Shown here: in pieces, positions 53,298 to 62,481 of the stretch
How the letters are laid out: each line of letters starts with the position of its first letter
How positions within the stretch are numbered: the stretch's first letter is position 1
Source of the DNA: Gluconobacter roseus NBRC 3990
GTDB taxonomy: Bacteria > Pseudomonadota > Alphaproteobacteria > Acetobacterales > Acetobacteraceae
NCBI RefSeq assembly: GCF_006538885.1
Contig: NZ_BJLY01000001.1
Location: 682,001-746,000 of the forward strand
Direction: 5' to 3'
DNA length: 64,000 nucleotides
Notes under the pieces: model-generated
Told to the model about the DNA's origin: nothing
Databases searched by the model: none
What the model saw: the letters and a program-made list of their open reading frames with translations, nothing else
Position numbers and translations under genes: made by a program

Positions 53298-53942
53298 ATG
53301 AGTTTTCCCCTGACGCGTCGTCATCTTCTGGGCGGGGCCGGAGCCCTTCTGGTTTCGGGGCGGGCCATCGCGGCAGCCGAGAAGGAAGAGGATGGCAAGG
53401 GGCTGGCATTTGAGCCGAACTCTTTTGGCAAACTGGCCACGCCAAAGGTTCTGCCGTCGCTGAGCGTGCAGAACGAGCAGGGGCAGGACGTGCCGCTGTC
53501 GCACTGGTACGGCAAGCCGTTCATCCTCCATTTCTGGGCAACCTGGTGCCCGCCCTGCATCCGGGAACTGCCCTCCGTGAATGCGACGGCCAAGACTCTG
53601 GGGGCGGATGGACCGCAGATCGTGGCCGTGGCTGTGCGTGGCAGTACGGTTCCGAAAGTCCGGGCGTTCTATGACGCGCACGGGATCGATGCCCTGCCGC
53701 TGCTGGTTGATCCGGTCTCGGGCGTGATGATGGAGACTGCGGATCAGGCGGCTTTAGTGCAGTCCGTTCGGCAGGTTCGCCCGGATGACCTTAAGGAACT
53801 GACGCCGGATATCATGTCCCTTCACGGCGTGCCGCGTTCGCTGATCCTGAACGGAAAAGGCGAGGTCGTGGCAGAGTCCATCGGGAACATGGACTGGTCT
53901 GCGGACGCTGTGAGGCATACTGTGCAGGCTCTGGCTGGATAG
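53298..53942 (+). CDS. TlpA/ResA-like thioredoxin-fold protein, copy 3
   Basis: A 214-residue paralogue with a convincing Tat signal, TRRHLLGGAGALLVSGRAIA, cleaved near AAAE. CPPC is at 84-87 in [14 protein letters not shown]. Compared with the other two it has an additional ~25-residue segment (ETADQAALVQSVRQVRPDD) before the cis-proline motif GVPRSLILN. An ATG seven codons upstream (53277) is possible but puts residues ahead of the twin arginine. The next gene follows after 18 bp. Confidence 0.9.
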   Translation: MSFPLTRRHLLGGAGALLVSGRAIAAAEKEEDGKGLAFEPNSFGKLATPKVLPSLSVQNEQGQDVPLSHWYGKPFILHFWATWCPPCIRELPSVNATAKTLGADGPQIVAVAVRGSTVPKVRAFYDAHGIDALPLLVDPVSGVMMETADQAALVQSVRQVRPDDLKELTPDIMSLHGVPRSLILNGKGEVVAESIGNMDWSADAVRHTVQALAG

Positions 53943-53960
53943 TAAGAGTGTGAAGTCCTG

Positions 53961-54737
53961 ATGTCTGCTCCCCTTCTTGGCGCCCATGATCCGGCGCCCT
54001 TCCTTCTTTTTCCTGAAAAGACGCCGTCCCCGTTCGTGTTCGTGAGCGACCACGCCGGGCGGGCGGTTCCGGATGCGCTGGGAGACATGGGGGTGCAGTC
54101 CGAGGACTGGGAACGGCATATCGCCTGGGATATCGGCATTGTGGGCGTGGGGCGCATCCTGCACGAGAAGCTGGGTTCGGCGCTGATCGAGCAGGTCTAT
54201 TCCAGGCTTGTGATTGACTGTAATCGCGCGCCGGGCCATCCGACCTCCATGCCGCTCATGAGTGACGGAACGCCTGTGCCGGCCAATCAGGCAGCGCAGG
54301 CTACGTGCCGGGCGAGGCGGGAGCAGGAAATCCTGCATCCCTATCACGATGCGATTGCCGAGGTTCTGGTGGAGCGCGGGCCGCGCCCGACCGCGCTGAT
54401 CGCGCTGCACAGCTTCACACCGCAGATGAACGGGCAGGATCGCCCCTGGCAGATCGGGATTTTGCATAATCAGGACAGCCGCATGGCAGCCATTGCGCTG
54501 GATCTGCTGCGTGAGGATACGAGCCTGTGTGTCGGGGATAATGAGCCCTACGTTCTGACCGATACGTCCGACTATACGGTGCCGCGCCACGCCGAGGCAG
54601 CAGGGTTGCCTTATCTTGAAATCGAGATCCGGCAGGATCTGATCGTCGAAAAGGCCGGGCAGCGGGACTGGGCCGAGCGTCTGGTGGTACTTCTGCCAAA
54701 AGTCTGGGAGAGACTGACGGAAGGAGCGGGCGCATGA
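53961..54737 (+). CDS. N-formylglutamate amidohydrolase family protein
   Basis: A 258-residue cytosolic hydrolase of the HutG-type FGase family (zinc peptidase-like fold). FVFVSDHAGRAVP near 26 carries the first metal-ligand motif, RLVIDCNRAPG near 81 is conserved, and IALHSFTPQMNG near 146 holds a further histidine. No other histidine-utilisation gene is nearby, so the natural substrate is open. It overlaps aroE by 4 bp. Confidence 0.88.
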   Translation: MSAPLLGAHDPAPFLLFPEKTPSPFVFVSDHAGRAVPDALGDMGVQSEDWERHIAWDIGIVGVGRILHEKLGSALIEQVYSRLVIDCNRAPGHPTSMPLMSDGTPVPANQAAQATCRARREQEILHPYHDAIAEVLVERGPRPTALIALHSFTPQMNGQDRPWQIGILHNQDSRMAAIALDLLREDTSLCVGDNEPYVLTDTSDYTVPRHAEAAGLPYLEIEIRQDLIVEKAGQRDWAERLVVLLPKVWERLTEGAGA

Positions 54738-55573
54738 TTGACGGGCATACGAAACTCGCGGGCGTCATGGGATGGCCAGTGGAGCATTCCCGTTCTCCGC
54801 TGATGCACAATCACTGGTGCCGGGTGAATGGTGTGAACGGGGCTTATGTTCCGCTGCCGACGCGCCCGGAAGGGTTCGATCAGGCGTTGCGCGGATTGGC
54901 GGCTGCCGGTTTTCAGGGGGTGAATGTCACCATTCCGCACAAGGAAGCGGCGATGCTGGCCTGTGATGAACTCACTCCGACTGCAAAGCGGGCAGGCGCA
55001 GTGAACACCATCTGTTTCGTGGCAGGACGGATCATCGGTGACTGCACGGATGGTACGGGGTTCTGCGACAATCTGAGTGCGCATGACGTGGCGATTGCCG
55101 GTCGTGCCATGGTTCTGGGGGCGGGTGGTGCGGCGCGGGCCGTGGCGGCAGCGCTTCTGGACCGGGGCTGCGAGGTCGTGATTGCCAATCGGACCCTGGA
55201 ACGGGCGGAAGCACTGGTTGAGGCACTCGGCGGCGGTGAGGCCGTGGCCTGGTACGAATGGCCGTTGCTGCTTTCGGGCTGTTCGCTGCTGGTGAATGCT
55301 ACTTCGATGGGCATGGGCGGCAAGGCTGGTCTGGACTGGGATGCGGCTCTTCGTGAAGCCGCACCGGGGCTGTGCGTGACGGATATTGTCTATACGCCGC
55401 GCGAGACGCCGCTTCTGCTGGCGGCTCAGGCGCGCGGGCTGCGAACCGTGGATGGTCTGGGGATGCTGGTTCATCAGGCGCGGGCCGGGTTTCGGGCATG
55501 GTTTGGCGTTGATCCGCAGGCCGACCGGACGACGTTCGATCTGCTGGCGGCGAGCCTGCGCACTGACGCGTGA
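54734..55573 (+). CDS. aroE: Shikimate dehydrogenase (NADP+)
   Basis: Reduces 3-dehydroshikimate in aromatic amino-acid synthesis. A 279-residue AroE: substrate motif SRSPLMH at 19-25, catalytic K70 in NVTIPHK, D106 in DCTDGTGF, nucleotide loop GAGGAARA near 131 and NRT for NADP specificity. The first gene of the common aroE-coaE-dnaQ order; overlapping junctions on both sides (ATGA, GTGA). Confidence 0.96.
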   Translation: MIDGHTKLAGVMGWPVEHSRSPLMHNHWCRVNGVNGAYVPLPTRPEGFDQALRGLAAAGFQGVNVTIPHKEAAMLACDELTPTAKRAGAVNTICFVAGRIIGDCTDGTGFCDNLSAHDVAIAGRAMVLGAGGAARAVAAALLDRGCEVVIANRTLERAEALVEALGGGEAVAWYEWPLLLSGCSLLVNATSMGMGGKAGLDWDAALREAAPGLCVTDIVYTPRETPLLLAAQARGLRTVDGLGMLVHQARAGFRAWFGVDPQADRTTFDLLAASLRTDA

Positions 55574-56175
55574 AGATTATTGGTCTGACCGGGGGTATGG
55601 CGGCCGGGAAAAGTACGGTCGCCACGCTTTTCCGCAGGGAGGGCGTGCCGGTTTTTGATGCGGATGCGTGTGTCCGTGCTCTTCAGGGCGAACGGGGGAA
55701 AGCCCTGCCGCTGATCGGGCATGCATTTCCCGGAACCGTGGTTGAGGGGCGTCTGGATCGCGCGGCGCTTCGTGAGGCTGTGCGGGGGCGGCTCGAGGCG
55801 CTGAAGCGTCTGGAAGCCATCATGCATCCGCTGGTGCGCGTCGAGCGTGAGCGGTTTCTGAAGCAGTGTCGGGCGCGGCAGGAACCGTTCTGCGTGCTGG
55901 ATATTCCGCTGCTCATGGAAATCGGCGAGGACCGCCGCTGTGATGTTGTGGTGGTGGCTGAAGCTCCGATGGGCACGCGCCTGTCCCGCATCCGGCAGCG
56001 CGGTCGTAGTGGGGGGCGTATGAGCGTGGCGGATGCCAAAGGATTACTGGCGCGCCAGATGAGCGACCATGAGCGCAGACGCCGGGCCGACATCGTGATA
56101 CGAACCGGCCTGTCGCGTGGGCAGGCCGTCAGGCAGGTCCATGCCCTGTTGCACCGGCTTCGTGAGGCGTCATGA
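55570..56175 (+). CDS. coaE: Dephospho-CoA kinase
   Basis: Last step of coenzyme A synthesis: phosphorylates the 3'-OH of dephospho-CoA. A 201-residue P-loop kinase with GGMAAGKST at 8-16, the DADACV motif near 31 and the lid segment SRIRQRGRSGGRMS. GTG start overlaps the aroE stop; the 3' end overlaps dnaQ (ATGA). Confidence 0.95.
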   Translation: MKIIGLTGGMAAGKSTVATLFRREGVPVFDADACVRALQGERGKALPLIGHAFPGTVVEGRLDRAALREAVRGRLEALKRLEAIMHPLVRVERERFLKQCRARQEPFCVLDIPLLMEIGEDRRCDVVVVAEAPMGTRLSRIRQRGRSGGRMSVADAKGLLARQMSDHERRRRADIVIRTGLSRGQAVRQVHALLHRLREAS

Positions 56176-56858
56176 AACGATCCATCCTGTTCGATACGGA
56201 AACCACGGGCTTCGATCCGGATATGGGCGACCGCATCATCGAGATCGCGGCCCTCGAACTGATCGACGATCTGCCAACGGGGGAGGCCTATCACGTCCTG
56301 ATCCATCCCGAGCGCGATATTCCGGCCGAGGCGACCAAGGTGCACGGGTTCCGGATCGAGGATCTGGAAGGAAAGCCGATATTTTCCGAGGTTGCGGACG
56401 GGTTTCTGGAGTTCATCGGGGGCAGTCCGATGATCGCGCATAATGCCCGGTTCGATTTCAAATTCGTCAATGCCGAGTTGAAGGCCTGCGGTCGCGAGCC
56501 GCTCGATTACGCCAGCCGGGCCATCGACACGGTGGAAATGGCGCGGAAGAAATATCCCGGTCTGCCCGCCAGTCTTGATGCGCTGTGCCGGCGCTTTGGC
56601 ATCGATCTGTCGCAGCGTGGCACCCATAACGCGCTGCTGGACTGCAAGCTTCTGGCTGAGGTCTATGTTGAACTGATGGGCGGGCGTCAGCGCGGGCTGG
56701 GGCTGGCAGGGCGGTCCCGCAGTCGCAGCATGACGGACGGGATCAATGCGCTCGCCAACCGCAAGCCGCGCAAAATGGCGCCGCCGACTGCGGAAGAGCT
56801 TCAGGCGCATGAGGCGTTCGTCAGCACCATCAAGGATGCGGTCTGGCTTCGCGAATGA
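56172..56858 (+). CDS. dnaQ: DNA polymerase III epsilon subunit (3'-5' exonuclease)
   Basis: Proofreading subunit of the replicative polymerase. The 228-residue protein carries all DEDDh exonuclease motifs: DTETTG with D8 and E10, HNARFDFKF near 95 and GTHNALLDCKLL near 157 with the catalytic histidine and aspartate. The C-terminal tail (about 185-228) would bind the alpha subunit. Overlaps coaE and the GT9 gene by 4 bp each. Confidence 0.96.
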   Translation: MKRSILFDTETTGFDPDMGDRIIEIAALELIDDLPTGEAYHVLIHPERDIPAEATKVHGFRIEDLEGKPIFSEVADGFLEFIGGSPMIAHNARFDFKFVNAELKACGREPLDYASRAIDTVEMARKKYPGLPASLDALCRRFGIDLSQRGTHNALLDCKLLAEVYVELMGGRQRGLGLAGRSRSRSMTDGINALANRKPRKMAPPTAEELQAHEAFVSTIKDAVWLRE

Positions 56859-57778
56859 TGCGGATCCTGTTCATCACGTCCAACCGCCTGGGCGATGCGG
56901 TTATTTCCACCGGTGTGCTGGAGGCGTTGCAGAAGCGTTATCCGGCGGCGATGTTCACGGTGGTCTGTGGTCCGGTGGCGGCGGGGCTTTTCGAGGCTGA
57001 TCCGCGTTGCGAGCGCATCATCACCATGGAAAAGCGCCGACATGACCGGCACTGGATTGACCTGTGGCGCGCCTGCTGCCGGACGCGCTGGTTCATGGTC
57101 GTGGATCTGCGCGGTTCGCTGATCGGACTGACATTGCGGGCGCGCCGTCGGATCATCGTGCGTGGCGGGCGCCGTCCGGGTCGGCGGGTTGAGCAGCTTG
57201 GAGAGGCACTCGGATATCGCAGGACGCCCATGCCGCGTGTCTGGATCTCGGAAGCGCAGCGGGCGGAGGCTGTTGCGGCCTTGCCCGAGGGACGCTGGCT
57301 GGCGCTGGGGCCGACGGCGAACTGGGACGGGAAAATCTGGCCGCCCGAGCGGTTTGTGGAACTGGCGCAGGCGCTAAGGGCGGAAAATCTGCGTCCCGTC
57401 GTGTTTTATGGCCCCGGTGAGGGAGAGCGCACACGGGCGGAGTCGGTGCTGAAGGCATTGCCAGAGGCTCTGGACCTTGGCGGCGACAGATCGCTGGGTG
57501 AGGTGGCTGCACTTCTTCAGCGCTGTACGCTGTTCGTGGGGAATGATTCCGGACTGATGCATCTGGCTGCTGCTGCAGGGACGCCGACGCTGGGTCTGTT
57601 CGGGCCGTCGCGAGCCTCGGAATATGCGCCGGCCGGGCGGCTTGCGCGGTTCGTGGAGGCGCCAGGGCCGGAGGGTCATGCGCCCATCGAAGGCTTAGGT
57701 GTTGCAGCTGTGCTGAAGGCCGCGAAAGAAATCCTGCGTGAAAAAGACGTATGTGTTCCGGACAGGCGTTCGGACTGA
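56855..57778 (+). CDS. Glycosyltransferase family 9 (heptosyltransferase-like)
   Basis: A 307-residue cytosolic glycosyltransferase of the ADP-heptose:LPS heptosyltransferase group, acting on lipid A-core or a similar acceptor at the inner membrane. ITSNRLGDAVISTGVLEAL near 7 and the C-terminal LFVGNDSGLMHLAAAAGTP near 223 are GT9 signatures. Overlaps dnaQ (ATGA), linking envelope glycan genes to the housekeeping operon. The donor sugar is not determinable. Confidence 0.92.
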   Translation: MMRILFITSNRLGDAVISTGVLEALQKRYPAAMFTVVCGPVAAGLFEADPRCERIITMEKRRHDRHWIDLWRACCRTRWFMVVDLRGSLIGLTLRARRRIIVRGGRRPGRRVEQLGEALGYRRTPMPRVWISEAQRAEAVAALPEGRWLALGPTANWDGKIWPPERFVELAQALRAENLRPVVFYGPGEGERTRAESVLKALPEALDLGGDRSLGEVAALLQRCTLFVGNDSGLMHLAAAAGTPTLGLFGPSRASEYAPAGRLARFVEAPGPEGHAPIEGLGVAAVLKAAKEILREKDVCVPDRRSD

Positions 57779-57814
57779 CTTGATGCCCTGTCGGTCATGG
57801 CCGATAGAAGAAAG

Positions 57815-58864
57815 ATGAAGTCTGCATCGTCCAATGGATACCGGGGTCGTGTGGCCCATGTGATGGCTGGGGCTCCCAGGGGCGGCGCGGAGCTGTTCTT
57901 CGAGCGTCTGACAATGGCCCAGACGCGGGATGGACGTCCTGTTCAGGCGCTGATCCGGCAGGATGAAGGCCGGGTTGCACGGCTTGAGGAAGCGGGCGTC
58001 GAGACGCAATCTTTCCGGTTTGGCGGGCTGCTGGATCTGCGGACCACGCCGGGGCTGCGGCGCAGTCTCAAAGCGTTCAGGCCGGATGTGGTCGTTGCGT
58101 GGATGAGTCGGGCTGCACGGCTGGTGCCGTCCGGGCCGTGGCAGATCGCCGGGCGTCTGGGCGGGTATTACGATCTGTCAAATTATCGCCGCTGCGATCA
58201 CCTGATCGGCAATACGCGCGGCCTGGCAGACTGGATGCGGGCGCAGGGCTGGGCGGCCGACCGCGTACATCATCTGCCCAATTTCGCGACGGATTTTTCG
58301 TCCGTAACCCCACAGCGGCCCGCGTTCCTGCCGCCGGACGTACCGTTTGCCCTTGCTCTGGGGCGCCTGCATGAAAACAAGGCCTTCGATGTGCTGATCC
58401 GGGCAATGAAGCATCTGCCGGGCGTGCATCTGGTGATTGCGGGCGAGGGGCCGGAGCGTTCTGCACTTGAGGCACTGGCAAAGGCGGAAAATGTTGCGGA
58501 TCGGGTCCATCTTCCCGGCTGGATCGCGCAGAGTGGGCCCTGGTTGCGGGCGTGTGATGTTCTGGTCTGCCCCTCCCGGATCGAGCCGCTGGGCAATGTC
58601 GTGATCGAGGCATTGTCGGCCGGGGTGCCGGTCGTGGCGAGCAATATTCAGGGGCCGCAGGAAATCCTCGAAGGGACGCAGGACGGTCTGCTGGCCGAGG
58701 TCGAGAACGAGCGCGATCTTGCGGCGCAGATCGGCAGTGTTCTGGACGATGAGACTGTGGCGCAAAACCTTTCCGTAAACGGGCGTGCGCGGTTCGAGCG
58801 GGAATTTGCCCAGGACGTTGTCATGGCGCGATGGTCGGCTTTTCTGGACGGAGTGCGGGCCTGA
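57815..58864 (+). CDS. Glycosyltransferase family 4 (GT-B)
   Basis: A 349-residue retaining GT-B transferase. VAHVMAGAPRGGAELFFERL near 15 is the acceptor-side glycine loop and PSRIEPLGNVVIEALSAGVPVV near 252 is the GT4 E-x7-E donor motif. ATG 57815 follows AGAAGAAAG; ATG 57797 is an alternative start. The stop overlaps the asparagine-synthase-like gene (TGATG). Likely part of LPS core or exopolysaccharide assembly. Confidence 0.92.
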   Translation: MKSASSNGYRGRVAHVMAGAPRGGAELFFERLTMAQTRDGRPVQALIRQDEGRVARLEEAGVETQSFRFGGLLDLRTTPGLRRSLKAFRPDVVVAWMSRAARLVPSGPWQIAGRLGGYYDLSNYRRCDHLIGNTRGLADWMRAQGWAADRVHHLPNFATDFSSVTPQRPAFLPPDVPFALALGRLHENKAFDVLIRAMKHLPGVHLVIAGEGPERSALEALAKAENVADRVHLPGWIAQSGPWLRACDVLVCPSRIEPLGNVVIEALSAGVPVVASNIQGPQEILEGTQDGLLAEVENERDLAAQIGSVLDDETVAQNLSVNGRARFEREFAQDVVMARWSAFLDGVRA

Positions 58865-60624
58865 TGTGTGGAATTGCGGGTCTGTCCTGCCTGCCGGGGC
58901 ATCATCCGGATCAGGATGCGCTGGAGCGGATGTCACAGGCCATTTTCCACCGTGGGCCGGATGGGGAAGGGCGGCTGGACCTGGGTGGTGCGGCGTTGCG
59001 TCACCGTCGGCTGTCTATTGTTGATATCGCCGGGGGAGCACAGCCGTTCAGGCTTGGCGCGGCGGCTTTGATTGCAAACGGGGAAATCTATAACGATCCG
59101 GCCATTCGCAGGCGCTTTCCCAAAACCTGTTTTCAGACCCATAGCGACTGCGAACCGCCTTTGCATCTGTGGCTGCATGATGGTGCGGGCTACACGCATG
59201 AACTGCGGGGCATGTATGCCATTGCGATCGTCGAGAACGAGCATGGGCGGCATGAAATGGTGCTGTCGCGTGATCCGTTCGGCATCAAGCCGCTTTATAT
59301 CGCGGCCTATGAGGGCGGCATCGCGTTTGCGTCCGAACCGCAGGCGCTGCTGGCAGGCGGTTTTGGCAAGCGCAGCATCCGGGATGGCGCGCGCGATGAA
59401 CTGATGCAGCTTCAGTTCACGACGGGACAGGACATCATTTTCGACGGCATTCGCCGGCTTTTGCCTGGTGAGACGCTGCGGATCGTCGATGGGCGAATCG
59501 TGGAATCGCGTCGGCGGCATGTTCTGCATGAAGCGCGGGATACGGTTCCGGCCCGTCTGAGCGACGAGCAGGCGCTGGCGCGGCTAAATACGGCATTGCT
59601 CGACAGCGTGTCGGCGCATCTGCGGGCGGATGTGCCGCTCGGGCTGTTCCTGTCCGGCGGGATCGACAGTTCGGTCATTCTGGCGGCGGCGCATCGTCTG
59701 GGGCTGCCGCATCCGCGGACCTGGACGGCGCGTTTTGATGCCGGGGCTGCGGATGAGTCCGCTGATGCTGCCGCGCTGGTGGCGTCTGTCGGGGCAGAGC
59801 ATCACGTCCTGACCGTAACGGAAGACATGGTCTGGCGTGATCTGCCGTCCATCGTGGCGTGCATGGATGATCCTGCCGCCGATTATGCTGTCATCCCGAC
59901 ATGGTTTCTGGCGCGTGAGGCGCGGAAAGACGTCACCGTTATTCTCAGCGGTGAAGGCGGGGACGAGCTTTTTGCAGGCTATGGCCGCTATCGGCGCGTC
60001 ATGAAGCCTTGGTGGAAGGGCGGGCGTGCGCCGTACCGGTCCGGGACGTTCGGCAAGCGTTTTGCAGAGCACGGGCGGCAGTGGCGGTGCGGGATTGCAA
60101 TGACGGAACTGGCCCTTGGGGTCTCCGGACTGGAAGGCGCTCAGGCGCTGGATATTGCGGAATGGCTGCCCAACGATTTGTTGCTCAAGCTGGACCGGTG
60201 CCTCATGGCGCATTCGGTCGAGGGGCGTACGCCGCTGCTGGACCCGGTAGTAGCCAAGGCGATCTGGCCGCTGCCGGAGCACTTCAAGGTGCGGGATGGT
60301 TACGGAAAGTGGCTTTTGCGGCGCTGGCTTCAGGATGCGCTGCCGCAGGCGCGTCCATTTGCGCCGAAGCAGGGCTTTACCGTGCCGGTCGGGCCGTGGA
60401 TTGAAAAACAGGCGCAGCGCCTTGGGCCTCTGGTCGCGCGTCAGCCCTGTATCCGGGCCATGATGCCGGGGCCGGATGTGGAGCGTCTTTTCGCCCGGGC
60501 CAGTCAGCGCGGTGTGGCGCGTCAGGCCTGGACGCTGCTGTTTTTCGCGCTGTGGCATCGTCATCATATCGAAGGGGTTCCCGTGGACGGGGATACGTTC
60601 GAAACTCTCTCGCGCGCTTCATGA
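58864..60624 (+). CDS. Asparagine synthase (glutamine-hydrolysing)-like amidotransferase
   Basis: A 586-residue class II glutamine amidotransferase fused to an ATP-pyrophosphatase synthase domain. The N-terminal nucleophile is Cys2 (MCGIAG), FHRGPDGEG near 33 follows, and the PP-loop FLSGGIDSS lies near 263-271, with LSGEGGDELFAGYGRY further on. True AsnB is possible, but its position immediately after two glycosyltransferases is typical of AsnB-like enzymes that amidate uronic acids or other glycan acids. It is coupled by TGATG to the GT4 gene; pyrC follows after 49 bp. Confidence 0.9.
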   Translation: MCGIAGLSCLPGHHPDQDALERMSQAIFHRGPDGEGRLDLGGAALRHRRLSIVDIAGGAQPFRLGAAALIANGEIYNDPAIRRRFPKTCFQTHSDCEPPLHLWLHDGAGYTHELRGMYAIAIVENEHGRHEMVLSRDPFGIKPLYIAAYEGGIAFASEPQALLAGGFGKRSIRDGARDELMQLQFTTGQDIIFDGIRRLLPGETLRIVDGRIVESRRRHVLHEARDTVPARLSDEQALARLNTALLDSVSAHLRADVPLGLFLSGGIDSSVILAAAHRLGLPHPRTWTARFDAGAADESADAAALVASVGAEHHVLTVTEDMVWRDLPSIVACMDDPAADYAVIPTWFLAREARKDVTVILSGEGGDELFAGYGRYRRVMKPWWKGGRAPYRSGTFGKRFAEHGRQWRCGIAMTELALGVSGLEGAQALDIAEWLPNDLLLKLDRCLMAHSVEGRTPLLDPVVAKAIWPLPEHFKVRDGYGKWLLRRWLQDALPQARPFAPKQGFTVPVGPWIEKQAQRLGPLVARQPCIRAMMPGPDVERLFARASQRGVARQAWTLLFFALWHRHHIEGVPVDGDTFETLSRAS

Positions 60625-60673
60625 GCGGAACGATTTTGGACCTGAGTGTCTTACTGATTTGCAAGGACGGAAC

Positions 60674-61993
60674 ATGCATTACGATCTGATCATCCGCGGC
60701 GGAATCTGCGTTTTTCCCTGGGGCGAGGCGAAAGCGGATATCGGCGTACGCAACGGGAAAGTGGTGTCGCTGTCTGTCGGATCGGCGGATGAGGCGGACC
60801 GGGTGATCGATGCGCGTGGCCTGCATGTTCTGCCCGGGCTGATTGACGCGCATGTTCATCTGCGCGATCCGGGCAAGCCCGAGGTCGAGACGCTGGAGAC
60901 CGGGACGCGGGCTGCGGCGCTGGGCGGTATCGCTACGGTTTTCGACATGCCCAACACGTCCCCGAGTGTGACGGATGTGACGATGATCGACTGGAAGCGC
61001 GATCATATCCGCAAGACGGCGCATGTGGATGTCGGCATCTATGTGGGCGCGACGCGGGAGAACACACCGGATCTGGCAATGCTCGAGCAGCAGCCGGGTG
61101 TGTGTGCGGTGAAGGTGTTTGCCGGCTCGTCCACGGGCAATCTGATGATCGAGGACGATGCCGGGCTCGAAGCAGTCATGCGGTCCGGGCATCGTCGCGT
61201 GGCCTATCATTCGGAGGACGAATATCGTCTTCAGGCTCGCAAGCCGATGTTCCATGAAGGCCAGCCTTACGAAACGCATAGCGTCTGGCGGGATGTGGAA
61301 TGTGCGTTCTTAGGCACAAGGCGCATCATGGCTCTGGCGCGCAAGACCAACCGTCCGGCGCATATCCTGCATGTCTCGACTGCTGAGGAACTGGACTATC
61401 TGGCGGATTACCGCGACATTTCCACCGTCGAGGTTCTGGTGAACCATCTCACGCAGGTGGCGCCGGAATGTTACGAAAAGCTCGGTGGTCTGGCCGTCAT
61501 GAATCCGCCTCTGCGCGACCGGTCGCACTGGGAAGCAAGCTGGCAGGCCGTGCGGGATGGCCGGGTGGACGTGGTTTCGTCCGATCATGCGCCGCATCCC
61601 CTTGAGGCCAAGCGGCTTCCCTGGCCGAAATGCCCGGCTGGTCTGACGGGGACGCAGACGATCGTGCCAGTCATGCTCGATCATGTGAATGCGGGACGTC
61701 TGTCGCTGGCGCGTCTGGTGGATCTGATGGCGGCAGGGCCGGCACGGGTTTACGGATTGCAGACAAAGGGGCGCATGGCTGTCGGATTCGATGCCGATTT
61801 CACGCTCGTGGACATGAAGGCCGAGCGCGAGATCACCAATGACTGGATCGTCACGCCGGCGGGTTGGACGCCGTTTGACGGAACGCGTGTGACGGGTTGG
61901 CCCATGGCGACGATCGTTCGTGGGGCGGTCGTGATGCAGGACAATGAGGTTTCCGGTGGGCCGACCGGTGAGCCTGCCAAATTTGCGCCTTGA
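60674..61993 (+). CDS. pyrC: Dihydroorotase
   Basis: Third step of pyrimidine synthesis: cyclises carbamoyl aspartate. A 439-residue amidohydrolase with HVHLRDPG (H60, H62), the KVFAGSS segment with the lysine expected to be carboxylated and SSDHAPHP as the later metal/catalytic site. AAGGACGG lies just before the ATG. No aspartate carbamoyltransferase gene is adjacent, unlike many bacteria with pyrB-pyrC. Confidence 0.94.
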   Translation: MHYDLIIRGGICVFPWGEAKADIGVRNGKVVSLSVGSADEADRVIDARGLHVLPGLIDAHVHLRDPGKPEVETLETGTRAAALGGIATVFDMPNTSPSVTDVTMIDWKRDHIRKTAHVDVGIYVGATRENTPDLAMLEQQPGVCAVKVFAGSSTGNLMIEDDAGLEAVMRSGHRRVAYHSEDEYRLQARKPMFHEGQPYETHSVWRDVECAFLGTRRIMALARKTNRPAHILHVSTAEELDYLADYRDISTVEVLVNHLTQVAPECYEKLGGLAVMNPPLRDRSHWEASWQAVRDGRVDVVSSDHAPHPLEAKRLPWPKCPAGLTGTQTIVPVMLDHVNAGRLSLARLVDLMAAGPARVYGLQTKGRMAVGFDADFTLVDMKAEREITNDWIVTPAGWTPFDGTRVTGWPMATIVRGAVVMQDNEVSGGPTGEPAKFAP

Positions 61994-62038
61994 TCTGGGC
62001 GTAGGGCGCGCAACGCTTCGAACAGGAAAGGGAGCTGT

Positions 62039-62434
62039 ATGAGACGTTGCGTTGTCGCCATCCGTAAGGCGGCGCTGTTTGGTCTGGTTTTTGCAGGGAT
62101 CGCCGGAGCCGGGTCGGCCAGTGCAGCCGAGGCGGCATGGACTGCTTCAAAATGTGGTGCCGAGCCGCAGGCACCTGCGGTGAAGGCTGCGACGGTCGCG
62201 CAGTATAACGAAAGCGTGGATCGCGTGACGGCTTATGAAAAAGCAGCCCGCGTTTACAATGCGTGTGTTGCGGCTCAGGCCAACCGGGAAGAAACGGCCA
62301 TCAGCCAGGAGGCGAGTGCGCGGATTTCCCATGTCCATGCGGGAAGCGCGGCTGTGCAGTCCCATATTGCAGCGTCGTTCCAGACGCTGTCTGCCAATCT
62401 GGCGGCTGCGGGACGCAAACTCGGCCATCACTGA
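62039..62434 (+). CDS. small secreted protein of unknown function
   Basis: A 131-residue protein with a signal peptide ending near SASA-AE (residue 29). The mature part is Ala/Gln-rich and helical with two cysteines (ASKCGAEP and VYNACVAAQ) that could form a disulfide and a C-terminal GRKLGHH. I recognise no family. GGAGCTGT precedes the ATG. It is 45 bp after pyrC and converges with a lipoprotein gene. Confidence 0.75.
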   Translation: MRRCVVAIRKAALFGLVFAGIAGAGSASAAEAAWTASKCGAEPQAPAVKAATVAQYNESVDRVTAYEKAARVYNACVAAQANREETAISQEASARISHVHAGSAAVQSHIAASFQTLSANLAAAGRKLGHH

Positions 62435-62481
62435 GCAGTCAGCGCCTGCAGGCTGTATCCTCATGGTACGGCCTGTGATCT

